NCBI RefSeq assembly: GCF_900116135.1
Contig: NZ_FOZX01000002.1
Coordinates: 124,001 to 188,000 of the forward strand
DNA from: Saccharopolyspora flava
GTDB lineage: Bacteria > Actinomycetota > Actinomycetes > Mycobacteriales > Pseudonocardiaceae
Length of the DNA: 64,000 nucleotides
Direction: 5' to 3'
Shown: piece after piece, positions 34,618 to 42,979 of the stretch
How the letters are laid out: each line of letters starts with the position of its first letter
Numbering within the stretch: the first letter of the stretch is position 1
The notes under the pieces: generated by a model
The model's input: only the letters and a program-made list of their open reading frames with translations
Told to the model about the DNA's origin: nothing
Database searches by the model: none
Translations under genes and position numbers: made by a program

Positions 34618-36011
34618 GCGCCCACCTCCAGCGCTTCCGGAGCGCCCAGGACCTCGGTGAACTTCTTCTCGAACCCGGTGATCAGGCCCTCCACCGCGAG
34701 CAGCGAGTGCTCGGAGCGGCCGCAGCGGGCCGAGACGCTGATGCCCTCCTCGGAGTGCACCAGCCACAGGTAGACCTCGTCCCGGCTGGGTTCGGGGCTG
34801 CGCAGCGCGCGGGCGTTCCACTCGGGCCAGCGCTCGGCGCCGGGCACCTTGCGCACGTCCACGTAGGACATGACGAAGCGCGGTTCGGCATCCAGCTCCA
34901 GGATCTCGGCGACGCGCGCGAAGGAGGTCTTCACGCAGCCGCGACCGGCCGAGATGCCGGCGCGGGTGCGGGCCACGACCTCGGCGAAGTCGGTGACGCC
35001 GCCCAGGTCGACGTCCACCGGGCACAGCCCCACGTACCAGCCGACGGCTCCGGCGTGCCGCCGGTCGCTGCGGGTGTGCATCGGCAGCACGAACCGCAGC
35101 CGCTCGGAGCCGGTGCGCTCCCGCATCGCCAGGGCCAGCGCGGCGAGCACTCCCGACTGCGGGCCGGTGCCCAGGTTCGAGCACACCCGCTCCATGCGCT
35201 CGGCGTCGGCGGGCCGCACCGCCCACCGCGACAGCGAGTGCTGCGGCAGCTCCGGCGGCGCGGGGACCTGCGGCGAGGCGCCCTGCATCGCCGGGAACTC
35301 GCCGTCGCGCAGGAACTCGCGCCAGTGCGCCACCACCGGGTGCTCGGCGTCGACGACCTCCGACAGGGAGCGGGCGGCGGCGCTGTGGTCGACGTGGCTG
35401 CCGACGTCGAGCGCGGCCATCTCCCCGTCGTGGTCGCCGGCCAGCGCGCGCTCGTAGAGCTCGACGATCTCGCCGAAGAACAGCAGCTGCGAGTAGGCGT
35501 CCATGACGCTGTGATCAGCGCCGAAGGCCAGCACGAACCCGTCGTCGCCGACGACGGTGGCGAACCGGCAGTGCGGCCAGCGGTCCGGGGTGACGCCGGC
35601 GAAGAACTCGGCGATGAGGTCGTGGGCGGCCGCGCCGGTCAGCTCCCCGCGCGGCTGCGGCTCGACGTCCACGGCGTCCTCGGCGACCAGGTGCCGCCGC
35701 CAGGACTCGCCGTCGCGGCTGACCGTGGTGCGCAGCGCCTCGTGCCGGGCGACCCAGGCGCGCAGCGCGCGGCGGAGAGCACCGGCGTCGTGGCGCAGCG
35801 GGATGCGCAGCACCGAGCCGATCCAGGACCCGGCTGCGGCCGAGGCGAGGTGCGCCTCGTGGTCGTGGGTGAGCCTGCGGTCGTCATCGGTCCACGACTC
35901 CGCGTCGCACACCGGGGACCACGTGGTGACCGCGCCGTCCGGCAGCGGGTAGTCGGATAATTCGGTGTATTCCACGTCGCGATCTCCCGGGTATTTCAGC
36001 AAGTGCTCCAC
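34614..36011 (-). CDS. Stand-alone condensation-domain protein C1
   Basis: 465 aa, first gene of the minus-strand operon. The active-site stretch FGADHSVMDAYSQ has H167 and D171 followed by Ala rather than Gly. Other core features are LPMHTRSDRRHAGAVGWYVG, VMSYVDVRKVPG and the shared HLASAAAG motif. The start is GTG 36011, with GGGGA seven bases upstream; TTG 36017 is less likely. It is divergent from the two WS/DGAT-like genes across a 190-bp promoter region. Function as acyltransferase or as non-catalytic partner is open. Confidence 0.78.
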   Translation of the reverse strand: MEHLLKYPGDRDVEYTELSDYPLPDGAVTTWSPVCDAESWTDDDRRLTHDHEAHLASAAAGSWIGSVLRIPLRHDAGALRRALRAWVARHEALRTTVSRDGESWRRHLVAEDAVDVEPQPRGELTGAAAHDLIAEFFAGVTPDRWPHCRFATVVGDDGFVLAFGADHSVMDAYSQLLFFGEIVELYERALAGDHDGEMAALDVGSHVDHSAAARSLSEVVDAEHPVVAHWREFLRDGEFPAMQGASPQVPAPPELPQHSLSRWAVRPADAERMERVCSNLGTGPQSGVLAALALAMRERTGSERLRFVLPMHTRSDRRHAGAVGWYVGLCPVDVDLGGVTDFAEVVARTRAGISAGRGCVKTSFARVAEILELDAEPRFVMSYVDVRKVPGAERWPEWNARALRSPEPSRDEVYLWLVHSEEGISVSARCGRSEHSLLAVEGLITGFEKKFTEVLGAPEALEVGA

Positions 36012-36017
36012 GCGCAA

Positions 36018-36205
36018 TCCCCGTTGACCGGCGGAGCACGCAGATTAACCTCACAACAGACACCCGATCGAATGTGTTGATGGTCACCACAATGTCGGGT
36101 TCATGCCCGGACGGGCATTGGCCACAATCGGTACCACCTCGAAGCGAACTGTTTCAACCTGGTGAAACACGCCGGAACTCGGGGTTTTCCACAGCAGGAG
36201 GCGTC
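36018..36205. promoter_or_regulatory. Divergent promoter region of the acyltransferase cluster
   Basis: 188 bp between the two operons, less GC-rich than its surroundings. It contains the dyad GTTTCA-ACCTGG-TGAAAC at 36151-36168, a candidate binding site for the cluster regulator, and AGGAGG at 36196-36201. No reliable -35/-10 pair could be chosen. Confidence 0.5.
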
Positions 36206-37471
36206 ATTTTCCGCTCAGCACGACTCGAATTCGCCGACGATCTGTTCATGCGGCGTCATCGCGGACTCGGAACACCCGCGATAAACCAGTTCGGCTGGCG
36301 ATTCGACAGCCCGCCCGATATGTCCGACGTGGAAATTTTCCATGAAGAAATCGCGAAGGGCGCGCTTTCCCGGAAAGTGGAACGCACGTGGGTTCCGGGT
36401 GCCCGGGACAGGTGGTCGCGCGCTTCCGGCCGCACGCCGCTGCACGTCGAACCGGAACCCGTCGCCGACGTGCTGGGCTGGCTGGACGGCCGGGTCTCGG
36501 CGGACTTCGACCCGGCGACCGGGCTCGGCTGGCAGCTGTCGTTCGCCCGCACCACCGACGGCGGAGCCGTCCTGTCGCTGGTCGCGGCGCACGCGATCGC
36601 CGACGGCGCCGCGCTGCTCGACGCCGTGACCCGCGCCGACGGCGGAACCCCGGCCCCGGTGACCGAGCCGAGCGGCCCCCTGGCGGCGATCCTCGACGAC
36701 CTCGCCGACGCCCGGAAGCAGCTGAGCGCCGCCGCCCGCTGGGTGCTCAACCGTCCGCGCGGCACGAAGAAGACCCCGCCACCGGCCAAGACCTCCCCGC
36801 AGGCCCCGGCGGACTGGCGGGTGCCGCACGTCGTCGTCGAGTGCGACAGCGCCGATCTCGCGAGAACCGCTGCCGCGCGCGGTGGTTCGGTCAACTCGCT
36901 GTTCGTGGCCGCGCTCTCGCGGGTGGCCGCGACCGCCGGCTGCGCCGACGCGGTGGTCCCGGCCGCACTTCCGGTCAGCGGCCGGGAGCCCGATGACGCG
37001 CGGGCGAACTCGACCCGCATCGCCGTCGCGGGACTGGACCGGTCGGTGCTGGACGAGCAGGACCTCGCCGAGGTCAAGGCCGAGTGCAAGCGCGCCTACC
37101 AGCGCCTCGCGGCCGCCTCCCCGGGTTCCCAGCCGCTGGCGCTGCTGCAGATGCTGCCGGACACCGTGGTGCGCCGGTTACCTCCGCCACCTGCGGCGAC
37201 GGTGCTCGCCTCCAACGTCGGGCGGCTGCCCGGCGAGCTGTGCGGGGCGCCGGTGCGCAGCGTGTCGGCCACCGCCCACTACCCCGGTGCCGGGCCCGAG
37301 GAGGTCGCCACCATCGGCGACGGCGTCACCGGGTGGCTCAGCGACAGCGGTGAGCGCAGCACGATCTCGGTGTGCGGGCTGGCGCCCGGGCGGATCAACG
37401 ACGTCGAGGAGCTGCGCGAGCTGGTGGTCTCGGAGTTCGCGGCGTGGGGAGTGGCGGTGCGCCCGTGGTGA
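36206..37471 (+). CDS. WS/DGAT-like HxxxDG acyltransferase A1 (probable ATT start)
   Basis: 421 aa in this reading. VAAHAIADGAA at about 127-137 is the HHxxxDG-type catalytic motif; ARGGSVNSLFVAALSRVAA and LPVSGREPDDARANSTRIAV follow the pattern of WS/DGAT and alcohol acyltransferases. The conserved N-terminal LEFADDLFMRR, shared with the next gene, lies upstream of the first ATG (36248). No ATG/GTG/TTG precedes it for over 100 bp in frame. ATT 36206 stands four bases after a perfect AGGAGG, so an ATT start is my best reading. It is first in a two-gene operon; the next gene overlaps its stop. Confidence 0.72.
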   Translation: MFRSARLEFADDLFMRRHRGLGTPAINQFGWRFDSPPDMSDVEIFHEEIAKGALSRKVERTWVPGARDRWSRASGRTPLHVEPEPVADVLGWLDGRVSADFDPATGLGWQLSFARTTDGGAVLSLVAAHAIADGAALLDAVTRADGGTPAPVTEPSGPLAAILDDLADARKQLSAAARWVLNRPRGTKKTPPPAKTSPQAPADWRVPHVVVECDSADLARTAAARGGSVNSLFVAALSRVAATAGCADAVVPAALPVSGREPDDARANSTRIAVAGLDRSVLDEQDLAEVKAECKRAYQRLAAASPGSQPLALLQMLPDTVVRRLPPPPAATVLASNVGRLPGELCGAPVRSVSATAHYPGAGPEEVATIGDGVTGWLSDSGERSTISVCGLAPGRINDVEELRELVVSEFAAWGVAVRPW

Positions 37472-38766
37472 ACCGGCTGACCTTCGACGACGACCTGTTC
37501 CTGCGTTCCGAGCGGGTGCTGGGGATCCCGGTCACCAACCAGAGCGTGTGGCGGTTCGACCGCGCGCTGGACCCCGCCGAGCTCGACGAGCTCGCCCGCA
37601 GGCTGAGTGCCGGGCGGCTGGGCAGGCGCGTGGTGCGCGGCGCGTTCCCGGGCGCGCGGGCGCGCTGGGTGCCGTCGGAGACCGTGCCGCCGGTGGCGGT
37701 GCGCTCCGAACCGGTCGAGTCCGTGCTGAGCTGGGCCGACGCCGAGGCGGCGAAGCCCCTGGACCCCGTGCGCGGCCCCGGCTGGCGGCTGGCCTGCGCA
37801 CCCACCGAGGCGGGCGGGTCGGTGTTGTCGCTGGTCGTCTCGCACGTCGTCGGCGACGGCGGGGTGCACGTGAACGCGGTCGTCGAGGCGGTGCGCGGGA
37901 TCAGCGCGGGACGTCCGCCGGAGACACCGGTCCGCTGGTGGGACGACGTCCGCGACGCGGCCGGGCAGATCCGCCGCGCCGGACGCGGTGTGCTGCGCGC
38001 GGTGCGGGCCCCGAAGGGCTCGCCGCTGCCACCGGGCACCCAGACGTCCCGGACCCGCGAGCCCGTCGGCGACGACACCCCGGCGCTGCCGCCGTTCGCG
38101 GTGCTCGACTGCGACGCCGAGGCGTGGGACGCGGCCGCCGCGGCCCGGGGCGGGTCGGCGAACACGCTGTTCATCGCGGTGCTCACCGAGATCCTGCTGG
38201 CCTCCGGGCGGGTCTCGCCGGACGCCCCGATCAAGGTCTCGCTCCCGGTCAGCACCCGCGGCGAGCAGGACGACCGCTCCAACGCCACCACCGGCGTGTC
38301 CCTCGCGGTCACCCCGGCCGACGGTCGCGTCACCGACCTCGCCGCGATCCGCGCCGCCAGCAAACAGGCCTTCGCCGCAGCGGCCGACGAGACCCCGGCC
38401 CGCCTGCTGGAGCCGCTGGTCCAACTCCTGCCGGACGCGGTGGTCGCCAGAACCGCCAAGAACTCGCCGGTTCCGCTGTGCCTGTGCTCGAACCTGGGCG
38501 AGCTCCCCCGGGAATTCGCCGCCCCCACGGGTTTTCCGGCCACCTCGGTGATGATGCGCTCGCTCACCGGCGGCACCAGCCCGGCGCTCCTGCGCGCCCG
38601 GGGCGGCGGCCTCACGGCCTGGCTCACCCGCACCGGCGGCACCCTCACGCTCGCGATGCTCGCCCTGGACCCCGACCACGTCCCCGACACCCGAACCCTG
38701 CACACCCACACCGAAAACACCCTCGCCACCTGGAACATCCCGAACCGGGCGTGGGAAAAGCCGTGA
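37468..38766 (+). CDS. WS/DGAT-like HxxxDG acyltransferase A2
   Basis: 432 aa, paralogue of the preceding gene: LTFDDDLFLRSERVLGIPVTNQ versus LEFADDLFMRRHRGLGTPAINQ. The catalytic motif VVSHVVGDGGVH has H126 and D130-G131. ARGGSANTLFIAVLTEILL and VSLPVSTRGEQDDRSNATTG are core strands. Start GTG 37468 overlaps the upstream stop (GTGA), so production is coupled, perhaps as a heteromer. It would esterify an alcohol or amine with an acyl-CoA or carrier-bound acid; the substrate is unknown. Confidence 0.78.
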   Translation: MNRLTFDDDLFLRSERVLGIPVTNQSVWRFDRALDPAELDELARRLSAGRLGRRVVRGAFPGARARWVPSETVPPVAVRSEPVESVLSWADAEAAKPLDPVRGPGWRLACAPTEAGGSVLSLVVSHVVGDGGVHVNAVVEAVRGISAGRPPETPVRWWDDVRDAAGQIRRAGRGVLRAVRAPKGSPLPPGTQTSRTREPVGDDTPALPPFAVLDCDAEAWDAAAAARGGSANTLFIAVLTEILLASGRVSPDAPIKVSLPVSTRGEQDDRSNATTGVSLAVTPADGRVTDLAAIRAASKQAFAAAADETPARLLEPLVQLLPDAVVARTAKNSPVPLCLCSNLGELPREFAAPTGFPATSVMMRSLTGGTSPALLRARGGGLTAWLTRTGGTLTLAMLALDPDHVPDTRTLHTHTENTLATWNIPNRAWEKP

Positions 38767-38773
38767 GCCGACG

Positions 38774-39547
38774 TCAGTTCCGCACTCCGCTGCTGAACAC
38801 GAACTGCAGGTACCAGCAGCGGAACCCCGGGTCCAGGAACAGCGAGCAGAAGCGGTCGAGATCGGCTTCCGCCGCACCGCGCGCGAGCAGGCCCGGGGAG
38901 AGCTGCACCGCGAGGTTGTGCACGTAGCGGCCCTGCGTGGAGCCGCCGACCAGCGGCTCGCTGAACAACCTGCTGCGCACGTCGGCGAGCCCAGCGGCCA
39001 GGTGCCCGTCCACCTCGAAACCCCAGTCGAACGACATCCCGTTGGCCCCGCTGAACGCCTCCTTCGCCTGGCCGAGCACGCGCAGGAACACCTCCACGTC
39101 ACCGGGTTCCGGCGCGGCCAGCACGCGCGGCGGGTTGTGCAACGCCACCTCGCCGAGCGCGAGCATCCCGCCGGGCGCCAGCGCACCGGCCAGCTCGCGC
39201 AGCACGTGCTCCCGCCGCTGCAGGTGCATCAGCACCGCCCGGGCGTGGATGAGGTCGAACGGGCCGCCGGGCGGGACCCCGTCGTTGATGTCGTGCTGCA
39301 GCACGGTCACGCCGGGGAGGCCGGTGAGGTGCTCGGTGTCGAGGTCCACGGCGACCACCGACGCGCCCCGCTCGGCCAGCCAGCGGGCGATCGAACCGCT
39401 GCCCGCGCCGATCTCCAGGCACCGCGCTCCCGGGCGCGCGGCCGGTTCGACCAGCCGGTGCGTCGGCTCGTCGAGCATCTCCTGCAGCAGTTCCGTCTGC
39501 TCCCGCCCCAGGTCGGAGGCGGTCCGGAAGTGGTATTCGCCTGTCAT
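38774..39547 (-). CDS. Class I SAM-dependent methyltransferase
   Basis: 257 aa. SAM-binding motif I CLEIGAGSGSIARWLAERGA at about 43-62, motif II acidic VVAVDLD, and FDLIHARAVLMHLQ as the post-motif. It resembles UbiE/methyltransf_25-type small-molecule enzymes. It stops 7 bp from the stop of the convergent A2 acyltransferase and is transcribed together with the SARP gene 57 bp upstream. It is a likely tailoring enzyme of the cluster. Confidence 0.82.
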   Translation of the reverse strand: MTGEYHFRTASDLGREQTELLQEMLDEPTHRLVEPAARPGARCLEIGAGSGSIARWLAERGASVVAVDLDTEHLTGLPGVTVLQHDINDGVPPGGPFDLIHARAVLMHLQRREHVLRELAGALAPGGMLALGEVALHNPPRVLAAPEPGDVEVFLRVLGQAKEAFSGANGMSFDWGFEVDGHLAAGLADVRSRLFSEPLVGGSTQGRYVHNLAVQLSPGLLARGAAEADLDRFCSLFLDPGFRCWYLQFVFSSGVRN

Positions 39548-39604
39548 CCGGACAGCGTGCGCAGCCCGGCTTGCACCGGGCTTGCACGCAGCGATCGTCC
39601 CGGC

Positions 39605-41704
39605 TCAGCAGTCGTCGGGGATCGCGCCTCCTGCTAGGGCTGCGAGGCGCTGGGCGTCGTCGTAGTAGCGGTCGCCGTCGGCGAAGTAGCCGTGCAGCAT
39701 CCGGAACAGCACGGTGACCAGGTCCTGCATCCCCGCCTTCGCGGCGCTCTCCGCCGCGCACATCAGGTTGGGCCGCTCGGTGTCCAGCCACTTCACCGCC
39801 GACTCCTGGTTCGACAGCGTCGGCATCGCCACCGGGCGCGGCAGACCGCCCGCGTCCGGATCGCGCTCGGGGTGCAGGATGCGCATCGCCTGGTCGGCGG
39901 TGTGCAGGTAGAAGCCGAGCAGCCGGGCCACGATCGCCGGCCGGTCCTGCTCCAGCTCCGCGAGCTCGGCGGCGTAGTCGCCGAGCAGCGCGTGCATCTC
40001 GTAGCGCCCGTAACTGACCTCGGTGAGCAGGTGCGCGCGCACCAGCACGTCCAGCAGCCGCCGCGTGGTCTGCACGTCGTCGCAGCCCAGCAGCGCGGTG
40101 AGCGCGAAGACGCCGATGCGGTGCCCGGCGTGGCGGCAGGTGAAGCCGTAGAGCCGGAACAGGCGGGCGGCGTCGTCGGGCAGGTTGCGGTAGGACCAGG
40201 AGAACACCGCGCGCACCGACGTGTGCTCGTCGCCGGTGTCGAGCGCGTCGAGCCCGCGCTGCTCGTCGGTGAGCTCCTCCAGCAGGTCGGAGACGTCGCG
40301 GCTGCCGCTCTGGTGCAGCCGCTCGGCGGCGACCCGCAGCGCCAGCGGCAGCCGCGCGCAGCGCTCGATCAGCGGCTTCGCGGTGCCGGCGTTCAGCACG
40401 TCCTCGCCGAGCCGGTCGGTGAGCAGCGCGTGCGCCTCGCCGGGGTCCATGCGGTCGAGGACCAGCCGGTAGGCGCCGTCCCGGGCGGTGAGCCCGGACA
40501 GCGAATCGCGGCTGGTGACGACCACGAAGCTGGTGGGCGTGCCGGGCAGCAGCGGCCGGATCTGGCCGGGCGCGGCGGCGTTGTCCAGCACGATCAGCAT
40601 CCGCCGCTGGTCGACGACGGTGCGGAAGCGGGCGGCGCGCTCGGTGGCGTCGGCCGGGATCGCGTCACCGGGGATGCCCAGCGCGCGCAGGAATCCGGCG
40701 AGCACCTCGGTGGTGGTCAGCGGCTGATCCGGGCCGTAGCCGCGCAGGTCGACGTAGAGCTGGCCGTCGGGGAAGCGCTCCCGGGCGGCGTGCGCCCAGT
40801 GCGTCACCAGCGCGGACTTGCCGACACCGGCGGTGCCCGCGACGACCGCGATCGGCACCTCGGCCTTCTCGCTGAGCCGGTCGAGCTCGGTGAGCTCGGC
40901 GTCGCGACCGATGAAACCCGGGACGTCGTGCGGGAGTTGGGCCGGGCGCGCGGGCGGGCGCGCGGTGGGCGGCTCGAACTCGATGTGCTCGCCGGCGAGG
41001 ATGCGCTGCTCCAGATCGCGGAGCGCGGGACCGGGTTCCAGCCCGAGCTCGTCGACCATCGTGCGGCGGGCGCGGCGGTAGACCGCGAGCGCGTCGGCCT
41101 GCCTGCCCGCGCGGTACAGCGCGGTCATCAGCAGCGCGTGCAGGCGTTCCCGCAGCGGGTTCTCGCGGACCAGGTCGGAGAGCTCGGCGATGATGAAAGA
41201 GTGCCTGCCGCAATCGAGTTCGGCGGCGTGCAGCTGTTCGAGCCCGGCCAGCCTGCGTTCCTCGATGCGCTGCGCCTCACCGGCGAGCTCGGCGAGGTCG
41301 AGGTCCTGGTACGGCGTTCCGCGCCACAACCGCAGCGCCTGGCGCAGCAGGTCGGCGCGGCGCTGCGGGTCGAAGTTGCGCTCGGCGAGGTCGAGCAGCG
41401 TCTCGAACCGCTCCGAGTCGAGCTCGTCGGGTTCGACCTGCAGCAGGTACCCGCCCGCGTCGGAGACCAGGCGCTCGGGTTCGCCGAGGGTCTTGCGCAG
41501 CCGGTGCACCAGCAGGTGCAGCTTGCTGCCGCCGCGGCGCTCGGATTCGCCACCCCACAACGCCGTCGACAACCACTCGGCGGAGACCGGGGTGTTGGCG
41601 TGCGCGAGGAGCAGACCGAGCAGACGTTGCCGGAGGAGACCGGGAACCGGTACCTCCACGGTGCCGTGCCGCACCCGAACCGGCCCCAGCACGTCGAACC
41701 GCAA
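39605..41704 (-). CDS. AfsR/SARP-family transcriptional activator with NB-ARC domain
   Basis: 699 aa. There is an N-terminal OmpR-like winged helix (MRFDVLGPVRVRHGTVEVPV, KLHLLVHRLRKTLGE), a BTAD domain (about 95-245: RFETLLDLAERNF, ALYRAGRQADALAVYRRARR, LGLEPGPALRDLEQ) and an STAND/NB-ARC ATPase (P-loop VVAGTAGVGKSALVTHWAHA; MLIVLDNA). It ends soon after the NB-ARC/winged-helix region; the long TPR tail of AfsR-size proteins is missing or very short. SARPs activate antibiotic clusters by binding direct repeats. The start is TTG 41704. It is the probable pathway regulator of the acyltransferase locus. Confidence 0.85.
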   Translation of the reverse strand: MRFDVLGPVRVRHGTVEVPVPGLLRQRLLGLLLAHANTPVSAEWLSTALWGGESERRGGSKLHLLVHRLRKTLGEPERLVSDAGGYLLQVEPDELDSERFETLLDLAERNFDPQRRADLLRQALRLWRGTPYQDLDLAELAGEAQRIEERRLAGLEQLHAAELDCGRHSFIIAELSDLVRENPLRERLHALLMTALYRAGRQADALAVYRRARRTMVDELGLEPGPALRDLEQRILAGEHIEFEPPTARPPARPAQLPHDVPGFIGRDAELTELDRLSEKAEVPIAVVAGTAGVGKSALVTHWAHAARERFPDGQLYVDLRGYGPDQPLTTTEVLAGFLRALGIPGDAIPADATERAARFRTVVDQRRMLIVLDNAAAPGQIRPLLPGTPTSFVVVTSRDSLSGLTARDGAYRLVLDRMDPGEAHALLTDRLGEDVLNAGTAKPLIERCARLPLALRVAAERLHQSGSRDVSDLLEELTDEQRGLDALDTGDEHTSVRAVFSWSYRNLPDDAARLFRLYGFTCRHAGHRIGVFALTALLGCDDVQTTRRLLDVLVRAHLLTEVSYGRYEMHALLGDYAAELAELEQDRPAIVARLLGFYLHTADQAMRILHPERDPDAGGLPRPVAMPTLSNQESAVKWLDTERPNLMCAAESAAKAGMQDLVTVLFRMLHGYFADGDRYYDDAQRLAALAGGAIPDDC

Positions 41705-41853
41705 CGGAATTCCACCCCCACGCAGAGAACGTAGATCACACCGATCTGCCGAGTTTCCTCGGTTTCGGGGGCCGCGCGCAAGAAATCCGGCGGTATTTCT
41801 TCCGAATTACCGCGAAGACGTCCTTGGTTTATTCCAAAAACGAGAAATCCGCT

Positions 41854-42270
41854 CTAGTCCACCGCGTGCGCCCGCAGACCGGCCAGCCGCGACAGCGCCG
41901 CGAATCCCTCGTCGGTGCCCGGCCAGTGCCGCTGCACGGCCTCCGAACCGGCCCTGCGGACCACCGAGCGCAGCACCGCCACGACGACGATCGCGTCATC
42001 GGCGTAGCCCAGCACCGGCACGAAGTCGGGCACCAGGTCGAACGGCAGCGCGAGGTAGGCCAGCAGCGCGCCCAGCCGGAACCGCACGCCGCGCGGCATC
42101 CCGGGGTCGGCGGCGAGCCTGCGCAGCAGGCGCAGCGTGTCCGGCAGCAGCCGCAGCGCCTCGGTCAGCATCCCCTTGCGCGGGCACATCACGAGCAGGA
42201 CCACCACGAGCGCCAGCCACGCCAGCAGCAGCCCCGCGGCCAGACCCACCAGGGCGGTCACGATCGTCAT
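41854..42270 (-). CDS. YkvA-family (DUF1232) membrane protein
   Basis: 138 aa. An N-terminal membrane helix (TALVGLAAGLLLAWLALVVVLLV in outline, residues 4-27) is followed by the DUF1232 signature LALPFDLVPDFVPVLGYADD, then IVVVAVLRSVVRRAG. The family is widespread and of unknown function. ATG 42270. Not obviously part of a cluster. Confidence 0.8.
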   Translation of the reverse strand: MTIVTALVGLAAGLLLAWLALVVVLLVMCPRKGMLTEALRLLPDTLRLLRRLAADPGMPRGVRFRLGALLAYLALPFDLVPDFVPVLGYADDAIVVVAVLRSVVRRAGSEAVQRHWPGTDEGFAALSRLAGLRAHAVD

Positions 42271-42323
42271 CCTGCGAGTGTAACGGCGGTTAGACTTCGC
42301 TGGTAGTGACCGTGAGAGACCGC

Positions 42324-42854
42324 TCACTCGGTCTCGGCCGCGTAGACCCGCTCGGCGAAGGCGTCCAGCGCCCGGGCGCAGCGCTCGACGGCCTCGACCG
42401 CCTCCTCGCCGCGCGGGGCGCCGAGGCTGTCGCGGGCCCGGATCTTGTCCATCCAGCGGCGGAGCTTGGCGAGGTCCTCCTCGTTCTCCTCCAGCTCCGC
42501 GTAGGTGAACTTGCCCGCCGCGGACTCCTTGTCGAGCTCGGCCTGGAAGTCCTCGCAGCGCGACAGGACCTCGTCGTACTCGGCGTCGCGGGCGGCGTTG
42601 AACGCGGCGACGACCTCGTCCTGCCCGGCCAGCGCCTCGGCGCGCAGGAGCTGCCCGGTGCCGCCCATGCCCTCGATCTCGGCGCGGAGCTTGCGCAGCG
42701 TCCGCTCGGCCTCGGTCGAGGACGGCAGCACCGCCACCGAGTTCGCCAGGTACACCGCGCCGGCGGCCTTGAGCCGCCGCCACACTGTCGCCCGCAGCCG
42801 CGACGGCTCGCCCGGAACCCGGTACACCAGCATCAACCACGCCCCACCAGTCAC
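42324..42854 (-). CDS. ChrB-like protein (ChrB N-terminal domain)
   Basis: 176 aa. WLMLVYRVPGEPSRLRATVWRRL then GAVYLANSVAVLP is the ChrB N-terminal signature. The C-terminal half is helical and charged (DEYDEVLSRCEDFQAELDKES). ChrB proteins regulate or assist chromate resistance, but no ChrA transporter is present here, so a chromate role is unsupported. The start is uncertain: GTG 42854 keeps the conserved WLxLVY region; ATG 42833 would not. Confidence 0.75.
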   Translation of the reverse strand: MTGGAWLMLVYRVPGEPSRLRATVWRRLKAAGAVYLANSVAVLPSSTEAERTLRKLRAEIEGMGGTGQLLRAEALAGQDEVVAAFNAARDAEYDEVLSRCEDFQAELDKESAAGKFTYAELEENEEDLAKLRRWMDKIRARDSLGAPRGEEAVEAVERCARALDAFAERVYAAETE

Positions 42855-42979
42855 TCCCCCAGTCTCGCGCACCGGGCGCCGCGCGGATCCCACAGCCCCC
42901 GTGGCCTGCGGAGACGGGTTGAGCCGGTGCGCTGAGATCGCTAGCCTGTGATGGGGGTCACGGTGGAGCTGCGTTCGCG

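Noticed and set aside
42324-42854. ChrB-like gene as evidence of chromate resistance
   Set aside because: No ChrA transporter or chromate reductase is nearby; the domain alone does not establish the phenotype.
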